From the NCBI GenBank assembly GCA_028565715.1, contig JAOXYC010179803.1:1-12883 (forward strand): 12,883 bases of DNA, in the 5' to 3' direction. This DNA comes from Phoronis pallida (lineage: Eukaryota; Phoronida; Phoronidae). Shown piece by piece: positions 8,601-12,883 of this stretch; position 1 is the first letter of the stretch; each line of letters begins with the position of its first letter. The position numbers and the translations under genes were made by a program. A model generated the notes under the pieces. That model made no database searches, was not told where the DNA came from, and saw only the letters and a program-made list of their open reading frames with translations.

Positions 8601-11588
8601 TTACCTTTTAGCACTAGGGATTTCATTTTGTGTTGTGGATGAATATTGGGATAAGTGTACTGCTAAAATCATCTAAAGGTTTGAGAGTCACATAATTTGA
8701 CAATATTTTTAACAGGTCTTTTCTGAGCTTGTTTTGTTACTAATGGGAGAGTTGTTTGTGATTATATCAAAGCAGACCAGGGGAATTGACTGCCATTGCA
8801 GTGGGGGGTTCAGTAAAACTCTAATCTATTCATTGTTGTTGGTTTGTGATTGTTGTTAATTAATATTTTATGTTTTGTCAGTGAGTTTTACTAACAGTAA
8901 CATGTATAATACTGTTGACTTGTTATTGACCGTGTGTATGAGTCTCTCATACCGTTTAACATTTAAGCCTTTTTTGGAAGGGCAAGTGTTGCAACTTTCT
9001 GATGTTCACCAGCGTATCTGATTCTTGTTGATTCTAACAGTGTCAAGGAATCCCATGCATGTTCAATTCATTGCCCATCAAAACCATTGTTGAATGATTG
9101 AAATACACGGCAATACTGTCATGGATGATCAATACAACACTCTTTAAGGCTTAAACCTGTCTCTAATCATCGGGAACTGGTAAGACCATCAAAACGTATG
9201 AGATTGGTGCTATTCTATCATTCATCAAAATATTAATTTTAACGTAGAGGAGCAAAATCATGAAATATTGTCTTTATGCCTTACATTTACAGTAAATAAC
9301 AATCATTATCAGATTGAAATTTTTGATTTTCATTCTTTATTTTCTTCAGGAAAAAGGAAGTGGTGATGACGGAGGAAGAAAAACGACTAAAAAAATGTAA
9401 AGAGAGTTCTGAGATTGCCTCCAGGGAGCGCCAGCGTCAGGAGAAATTCCGCCTCAGACAGCATGCGGCCATCGTCATCCAACATGCATGGGGAATGTAC
9501 AAGTTTAAAAATAAGGGTGTTCTGGCCAACGCACGCGATGCAATCCGGTTAAAGAGGTTAGATGCTGGCGAAGAAGCCTGGAAAAGACAAATAGCTGCAC
9601 TCACAATACAGTTAGCATGGAGGAAGTTTTATAGGTATTGTATATGTATATGATTATTTCAGGCTACGTATAAGGAATAATACTAAGACGTACCTTGAAT
9701 AAGTTTTTTGGGCCCGGGCATTGATATATGGCCCATTGTCTTAATCGATACACCTTGTATTTTTTGCTGCAGAAAAAAAAAGAAAAGCTTATAGACGTGT
9801 ACCCTCATTGAGAAGGTTTAACCTCGAATATTATCCTGTTTATTATTGACTCTGAACCAGGTCCAGTTTACCAAACTCGACTTGATTGTCAGTTTTTTAT
9901 CACATTGCGGAGGAACTCATGTCACATATTGGGGATTTCTAAATAAAAGTGATGCTATTTGGTACCTTTGGAGAGCATAGTGGATTAATAATATTATATT
10001 AATTTGTTTCTGTCTTTTTGAATAGTAGATTCATGTTTGGAAATCCTGTGCCCTTGACCGGGAACCAGTTAGCGGTCACCAATAACCTTGTGATTCAGCG
10101 ACTCATATCTTTTCCTTTTTAAGAGATGTTTACTGATATTCATTGTTTTTTGTTTGCAGGAAAAAGATTATGCAGACATTAACACCTCAGCGTAGTAGAG
10201 TAATTCACATGTGGGACCCTGAGATTATTGCAGCTAAACAGAGGGCGCTAGTTGAGGAGATATATTGTAAGTGTGCTGCCACAACTGCCATGACTACTTT
10301 CACATTTTAGACATTCTGCGACACAACCTTGTTTTAGCACTATAATTGGCCAGTCTGTGATTAAACAGATGGTATCACAGTCATGCATGTGATATCATAG
10401 ATTCATTGTGAAAACACACAAGTTTGATTTAAAATGAAATCATTTACCGGAAATAACGTTTTTGTGCTGCAAAAGGGGCTTTGTGACAAGCTGTGGCTGG
10501 TTTTGAATTGTACACTGTTTTTTCTTGGAGATATTGTGGACAGATTAATATACTGTCTTGCCAATCTAAATTATGCTTGAAAGTTAAAAAATGATAATAT
10601 TTATCGTTGGTGAATTGAATTTTGGGATCAGAGCACAATTTATTATGACGAACCAATACAGTATATCATCACTTTTCACAGTTTGAATAAAACTCCATCC
10701 CACATGTACTTTGTTTATTTATAGCTGAACAACTTATTGCACCAGAGTGGTATCCTATATTGAAGAAGCCAGCACGACCATCTTGGTTCAAATATATACC
10801 CTCCGCAGCAGGTAATTGTTGGAAACTAGTATTATAGATACAGAATTTATGTTCCATAGGAGTACAAATTCACTCCTGATCATACAATTTCAACTAACAA
10901 AAGAAAACTTTATTCAAATGTCAATTTTATGTTATTTATTTGTTAGGGTAAATATGTTGATGTGGCAACAATTTGCAAACAAATGCTTGTGTAATTACTG
11001 AAAACAGAACACCCACATAAAATCTTTAAATCTTATTCCGTGAAAATTCATCATTCACAGCTTATATTTTGTTCTCCTATTTCAGCGTTATCGTTCAACT
11101 TTGCAATAGACCAATATCATGGTGTTAGTGAAAGACAAGGTGCTACATTTTATGAGAAAAGCATGGATGTTACAGGGGGTACGTATTTCATCATAACTTA
11201 TCTAGAATGTACTGGCTTATTGTTAGAATTAGCACAAAAATAGTAGGGGCTGGGTATCTCAGTTGGTAGACCATCTGTCTCTTGGGCATTCAATTCCCAG
11301 TCAAGTTCCAAATGTTTCTGTCTTTTTAAATGAGAAATCTATTTATTGGTCAAAATATATGCCAACAGAAATTTTCTTTGGAATTGAAACCAGAAAGTTT
11401 GAATGTGTCTGAACTGTTGTCATTTTCATCGAAATTTGAGAATGAAATGTGTTCCGAGATTGCATGCATTCTTTTCAAGAACTTTTCTTATTTCATAACA
11501 CTTCTTTTTTTCAGATGACCTCAGACAGATTAAACTCTCAGACAGTCCAGAGCCAAAGAACTACTCTTATAACATGTATGAATATTGA
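2605..11588 (+). CDS. IQ-motif protein, 3' part of a multi-exon gene (nine exons, 5' end missing)
   Basis: Spliced coding sequence from nine exons: 2605-2696, 3296-3418, 5730-5840, 6786-6881, 9350-9634, 10160-10266, 10725-10811, 11086-11178, 11515-11588. Every intron has GT-AG ends and the phases match at all eight junctions. The total is 1068 nt, giving 355 residues and a TGA stop. Numbering the visible protein from 1: residues 1-10 complete an IQ motif whose Ile-Gln would end the missing upstream exon; 11-60 are highly charged and probably helical; 84-104 are a Ser/Thr/Ala/Pro linker; 142-180 are charged; IQ motifs lie at about 182-196 and 224-237; 250-355 is a Trp/Tyr/Pro-containing tail. 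IQ motifs generally bind calmodulin or related EF-hand light chains, so a calmodulin-binding, cytoskeletal or ciliary role is an inference only. No catalytic domain, signal peptide or membrane segment is visible. I do not recognise the family; the tail should identify it in a search. Confidence 0.85.
2697..3295 (+). other. Intron between visible exons 1 and 2 (599 bp)
   Basis: GT-AG intron, AT-rich, ending in a TTTA tetranucleotide run (about 3268-3283) just before the branch and acceptor region. I see no other gene or element in it. Confidence 0.75.
3296..3418 (+). CDS. Exon 2 of the visible part: charged Lys/Arg/Glu/Asp segment
   Basis: The acceptor follows a TTTA-repeat tract and reads ttttctag; the donor is gtgagt. 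It enters and leaves in phase 2 and is 123 nt, so it can be skipped without changing frame. It encodes about 41 residues. The first two thirds (KRADEEYRKKEDVRNKNEVD and following) are densely charged with the spacing expected of a long single helix or coiled coil. It ends in a less charged MDSIAPPLVSK stretch. The open frame runs upstream into the intron, so the Met at 3231 is not a start. Confidence 0.85.
3461..3670. repeat. Diverged direct repeat of about 87 bp, two copies
   Basis: Copy 1 (3461-3546) and copy 2 (3584-3670) both start GTCCATCTTTT and share AAAAGCCACATAG-CAAGTTCA-GGTTTAT-TGACTAGG-CAGGAT, differing by scattered substitutions. The spacing between equivalent positions is about 124 bp. 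Within each copy CATA...TATG can pair (CACATA/TATGTG in copy 1). This fits an old tandem duplication or two units of a dispersed element; no transposon end is recognised. Confidence 0.75.
3554..3576. repeat. Hairpin between the direct-repeat copies
   Basis: AATTTGTAC (3554-3562), a 5-base loop TTGCA, then GTACAAATT (3568-3576): perfect 9-bp arms. It lies exactly in the spacer between the two repeat copies, suggesting it belongs to the same repeat unit. Confidence 0.6.
5730..5840 (+). CDS. Exon 3 of the visible part: basic patch and Thr/Pro/Ala linker
   Basis: The acceptor is ctttcatag and the donor is gtaagt. It enters and leaves in phase 2 (111 nt, frame-preserving). The alternative AG two bases on runs into a TAG at once, so 5730 is the start. 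It encodes a basic run (EKKNRRKKVE), then a low-complexity SNSTAAPATTTMTNPPSDEP stretch and a basic KPRRK end, probably an unstructured linker. It falls below the length of most ORF screens and is recognised by its splice sites, phase match and composition. Confidence 0.8.
5841..6785 (+). other. Intron between visible exons 3 and 4 (945 bp)
   Basis: GT-AG intron. It contains a three-copy 41-bp tandem repeat at 5986-6100 and a strong unused acceptor at 6151-6152 that could start an alternative terminal exon. Otherwise AT-rich with nothing recognised. Confidence 0.65.
5986..6100. repeat. Minisatellite, about 2.8 copies of a 41-bp unit
   Basis: Units start at 5986, 6027 and 6068 and begin GCC(C/A)TCTTTTGTC, continuing TTGGTGAACTAACATGTC-GCTACC. 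The first two are nearly identical; the third is partial and more diverged. It lies about 145 bp into the intron after exon 3. No function is evident. Confidence 0.8.
6786..6881 (+). CDS. Exon 4 of the visible part: short basic exon
   Basis: The acceptor is ggttgctacag with a weak pyrimidine tract and the donor is gtaaga. Entered in phase 2 it is open throughout (32 codons, 96 nt) and leaves in phase 2, matching exon 5 exactly (GA+G = Glu). The product includes NRRLETKCRRTNLEVLETTH and ends RFQKMGKQTQSE, consistent with the basic, hydrophilic style of its neighbours. The other two frames carry stops near the acceptor. The weak acceptor and frame-preserving length suggest it may be an alternative cassette exon. 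Support is the splice sites plus phase, not recognised homology. Confidence 0.65.
6882..9349 (+). other. Intron between visible exons 4 and 5 (2468 bp)
   Basis: GT-AG intron, the longest in the window. I found no exon that fits phase 2 at both ends. Two short ATG-open stretches end in donors in the right phase (7650-7738 and 8142-8200); the first has a TATA-like site upstream. A 12-bp perfect palindrome ACTTACGTAAGT is at 8312-8323. The rest is unremarkable AT-rich DNA. Confidence 0.65.
9350..9634 (+). CDS. Exon 5 of the visible part: two IQ motifs
   Basis: The acceptor is attttcttcag and the donor is gtattg (weaker than the others). It is in phase 2 at both ends, 285 nt, about 95 residues. 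A charged lead (MTEEEKRLKKCKESSEIASR) is followed by an IQ motif AAIVIQHAWGMYKFKNKG and, about 40 residues later, a second AALTIQLAWRKFYR, which is completed by the first codons of exon 6. In both, Arg at consensus position 6 is replaced (Gly, Arg shifted), so they are divergent, incomplete-type IQ motifs. These often bind apo-calmodulin less tightly, which is family knowledge and was not tested here. Codon use is less AT-rich than the surrounding DNA, as expected of a true coding exon. The GTG at 9360 is an internal Val, not a start. Confidence 0.92.
9635..10159 (+). other. Intron between visible exons 5 and 6 (525 bp)
   Basis: GT-AG intron with a relatively weak donor (gtattg). It contains a small TGACCG...CGGTCA inverted repeat near 10055-10078 and nothing else recognised. 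Confidence 0.75.
10160..10266 (+). CDS. Exon 6 of the visible part: end of IQ motif and start of the C-terminal region
   Basis: The acceptor is ttgtttgcag and the donor is gtaagt. It enters in phase 2 and leaves in phase 1 (107 nt), so it is the only fully internal exon here whose loss would break the frame. It begins with the Arg-Lys-Lys that closes the second IQ motif, then reads IMQTLTPQRSRVIHMWDPEI and AAKQRALVEEIY. The WDPE motif followed by a helix looks like the start of a folded C-terminal region rather than more linker. Confidence 0.88.
10267..10724 (+). other. Intron between visible exons 6 and 7 (458 bp)
   Basis: GT-AG intron. The antisense open frame at 10444-10656 has no recognisable domain and no splice or promoter support; nothing else is seen. 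Confidence 0.75.
10725..10811 (+). CDS. Exon 7 of the visible part: Trp/Pro-rich C-terminal segment
   Basis: The acceptor is gtttatttatag and the donor is gtaatt. It is in phase 1 at both ends, 87 nt. The product reads SEQLIAPEWYPILKK then PARPSWFKYIPSAA. Three aromatic-Pro clusters (EWYP, SWF, KYIP) in 29 residues are distinctive and should be the best query for naming the family. It lies 458 bp after exon 6. Confidence 0.85.
11086..11178 (+). CDS. Exon 8 of the visible part: C-terminal segment
   Basis: The acceptor is cctatttcag and the donor is gtacgt after a GGGG run. Phase 1 at both ends, 93 nt. The product reads ALSFNFAIDQYHGVSERQ then GATFYEKSMDVTG. The GGGGGT at the donor allows a one-base ambiguity in principle, but only the exon end at 11178 keeps the frame open into the last exon. 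Confidence 0.83.
11179..11514 (+). other. Intron between visible exons 8 and 9 (336 bp)
   Basis: GT-AG intron carrying a tRNA-like SINE fragment at about 11246-11312. The open frame at 11330-11518 is intronic and has no domain. Confidence 0.75.
11246..11312 (+). mobile_element. tRNA-derived SINE head, degraded
   Basis: GGGGCTGGGTATCTCAGTTGG followed by TAGACCATCTG matches the acceptor and D-arm of a tRNA, including an A-box-like TATCTCAGTTGGTAGA. CATTCAATTCCCAG matches the T-arm B-box (GGTTCAATTCC) with its first two bases changed. The A-to-B distance is about 12 nt shorter than in an intact tRNA, so the anticodon arm is damaged and this is not a working tRNA gene. The closing acceptor stem is absent. 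Such heads are typical of tRNA-derived SINEs; no tail or target duplication was recognised. Confidence 0.6.
11515..11588 (+). CDS. Last coding exon with stop codon
   Basis: The acceptor is preceded by a strong pyrimidine tract (cttctttttttcag). Entered in phase 1 it reads DDLRQIKLSDSPEPKNYS and ends YNMYEY followed by TGA at 11586-11588. The short acidic and Tyr-rich tail ends the 355-residue visible protein. No further strong donor follows before the stop, and the region after it has stops in all frames, so this is the terminal coding exon. Confidence 0.85.
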
Positions 11589-11840
11589 GGAAATGGAACT
11601 ACTTTCACTTTGAGAAATTGTATCGTTGTATACTAGTTGCATTATCCCAAACAGTGAGGACTCTGCCGAAATAAGGGCTAAAAACTGTTTAGGCCTTTAA
11701 AGACACACCGATCTTTGTAACTGCGACTGGTATCCTGCCATATGGAAGACTGAAAGCTGTTTGGATAGGCTATGAAGAAGGACTAATTGTGAAATAATGT
11801 GCATGCCTTCGAAGACAATAAAGTTGGCTATGGAAACTTT
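11589..11840 (+). other. 3' untranslated region, proximal form
   Basis: Non-coding sequence that directly follows the TGA stop. A canonical AATAAA at 11817-11822 lies about 230 bp after the stop, a common 3' UTR length. The true cleavage site cannot be placed from sequence alone. A longer form could extend to the second AATAAA at 12333-12338. Confidence 0.55.
11817..11822 (+). promoter_or_regulatory. Poly(A) signal, proximal
   Basis: Canonical AATAAA about 230 bp downstream of the stop codon, in gene orientation. It is the nearest good signal to the last exon. There is only a weak GT-rich downstream stretch (gtgttatgtg at about 11858). Confidence 0.5.
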
Positions 11841-12332
11841 GAAGTATAGGAGAGAAGTGTTATGTGAATAGAGAATAAGAGCTAGATTGAAAGAGACAAT
11901 CATAATTTACAGCTTAGATGTAACTGCTCAAGGGATGAGAAGGGAATTTTATGTGGAATATGGTTTAGTAAATTGTCAAATGGAAATTTCATTATGACTC
12001 AAGATTTCATTATTCATCAAGTTTAATTAATTGAAGAAGGATTTGTTCTGAAAATGTTTATTTAAAACTGTTTTTACCAGAATGTTTTTTGTTATTTAAT
12101 TGATCTTACATTATTTGCAGTTTCCACTTGATGAATTAGGATAACAGCGGACAACACAGTTGTTCATTGAAATTATTTTTTATGTCTAACTGAAAATTTG
12201 AAACAATCAGATTTTCAAACAAGTATTTATTTCAAGGATTTCAAATTTTGAAGCGGAAATCCAGGAAAATGATTCTTTTAATTGTTTTTATCCATAACCC
12301 CTATTTTATGTCAAAAATCATTTTATTGTGTT

Positions 12333-12338
12333 AATAAA
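12333..12338 (+). promoter_or_regulatory. Poly(A) signal, distal candidate
   Basis: Canonical AATAAA in an AT-rich stretch about 750 bp after the stop. It is followed within 45 bp by a GT-containing stretch (ctgtatgtggt), as seen at many cleavage sites. In such AT-rich DNA a chance match is likely, so it is a candidate only. Confidence 0.3.
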
Positions 12339-12788
12339 TGTTATAAAATATAATATTTTTATACAGAACTGTATGTGGTATTTTTTATCAGAATCACCTG
12401 TCATAGGTTGATGTTGTTCAGCAATTTTGTAAACGGCATTTTGGTAGAAAGCAGGGGAAGGTATGAGTGCCCTGATTCATTAAATTGTTCTGCTGCAATT
12501 CAGTGATCAACTGTGTGGTTTTGTGCTGGCGATGCTAACAAAAATAGTCGTTTTTGTGGAATGTAATTTTCATACTGTAAAAACGGGGTAAAAATCGACT
12601 TTATTCATTGTGAAATTTGTTGACAATTATTTTCTCAAAAGCAATTGTTTTTGTCTCATATTTCGACCAACGTTTGTTTTAATTCCCCGGTAAGAGCATG
12701 GGAGCAAATTTCCTTTTCACCCTTCTATATATACTTACAGAGAATAGCACCTACCGAGATGATTTTTGCAGTTGCTTGCGGCATCGCG

Positions 12789-12796
12789 TGACGTCA
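12789..12796. promoter_or_regulatory. CRE-like palindrome
   Basis: Perfect TGACGTCA, the consensus site for CREB/ATF bZIP factors, within a locally CG-containing stretch (gcatcgcgtgacgtcatc). TATATATA lies about 60 bp upstream. It may belong to the promoter of a neighbouring gene beyond the window; a chance match cannot be excluded. Confidence 0.35.
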
Positions 12797-12883
12797 TCAA
12801 AATTTGTTCTAGCTTACGTGTACACCCCCACTTCTCAAGTGTATGTTTTTGTTTCAAATAAATTTAATCGGCAATTTCAGAAT

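Larger units (their letters stand above)
11841..12883. other. Distal 3' UTR or intergenic DNA
   Basis: AT-rich sequence without any coding exon I can support. The open frame on the minus strand at 11697-11903 is antisense to the 3' UTR and has no domain. The last 200 bp are less AT-rich and carry a TATATATA stretch (12726-12733) and a CRE palindrome (12789-12796), possibly upstream of another gene. Confidence 0.5.

Noticed and set aside
9360-9653. Stand-alone small gene beginning at GTG 9360
   Set aside because: This is the body of exon 5; the frame continues upstream to a good acceptor at 9348-9349 and leaves by a donor at 9635.
11246-11312. Functional tRNA gene
   Set aside because: The region between the D-arm and T-arm is too short for an anticodon arm plus variable loop, and the 3' acceptor strand does not pair with GGGGCTG.
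11697-11903. Minus-strand open frame of 68 codons
   Set aside because: Antisense to the 3' UTR, no domain and no promoter support.
1-12883. Bacterial-type operon, CRISPR array or defence system
   Set aside because: Spliced exons, GT-AG introns, poly(A) signals and SINE/MITE-like elements indicate an animal genome; no regularly spaced CRISPR repeats were seen.

Overview
The window looks like nuclear DNA of an invertebrate animal. It is AT-rich (about two thirds A+T by eye). Coding sequence is broken into short exons by introns of roughly 0.3-2.5 kb with GT-AG borders. The introns hold small non-autonomous mobile elements: a GC-rich inverted-repeat element and a tRNA-derived SINE-like fragment. 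A marine lophotrochozoan such as a mollusc is my best guess, but nothing here proves the taxon.

One protein-coding gene on the + strand accounts for all coding sequence I can support. Its 3' part is present as nine exons between 2605 and 11588; the start codon and 5' exons lie upstream of, or are unrecognised in, the first 2.6 kb. The exons are 2605-2696, 3296-3418, 5730-5840, 6786-6881, 9350-9634, 10160-10266, 10725-10811, 11086-11178 and 11515-11588. Joined, they give 1068 nt, an open frame of 355 residues plus a TGA stop. The product is a basic, charged IQ-motif protein. It has the second half of one IQ motif at its visible start, charged helical stretches, a low-complexity Thr/Pro/Ala linker, two further IQ motifs in the 285-nt exon, and a C-terminal region rich in Trp, Tyr and Pro with no IQ motifs. 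The motifs predict calmodulin or EF-hand light-chain binding. I could not place it in a named family.

Layout: 1-2306 is non-coding with no recognisable exon. A 213-bp GC-rich inverted-repeat element (2310-2522) sits just ahead of the first visible exon. The 2.3-kb intron 3419-5729 carries a diverged direct repeat of about 87 bp with a hairpin between the copies. The intron 5841-6785 begins with a 41-bp tandem repeat. The intron 6882-9349 is large and mostly featureless. The last introns are short, and one carries a tRNA-like SINE fragment. A 3' UTR with two candidate poly(A) signals follows, then about 0.5 kb of probable intergenic DNA containing a perfect CRE palindrome near the window edge.

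The most useful observations are a small 96-nt exon (6786-6881) that is easily missed, a run of four consecutive frame-preserving exons, a candidate intronic-polyadenylation terminal exon, and the nested, TTA-flanked inverted-repeat element. I see no new multi-gene system here.
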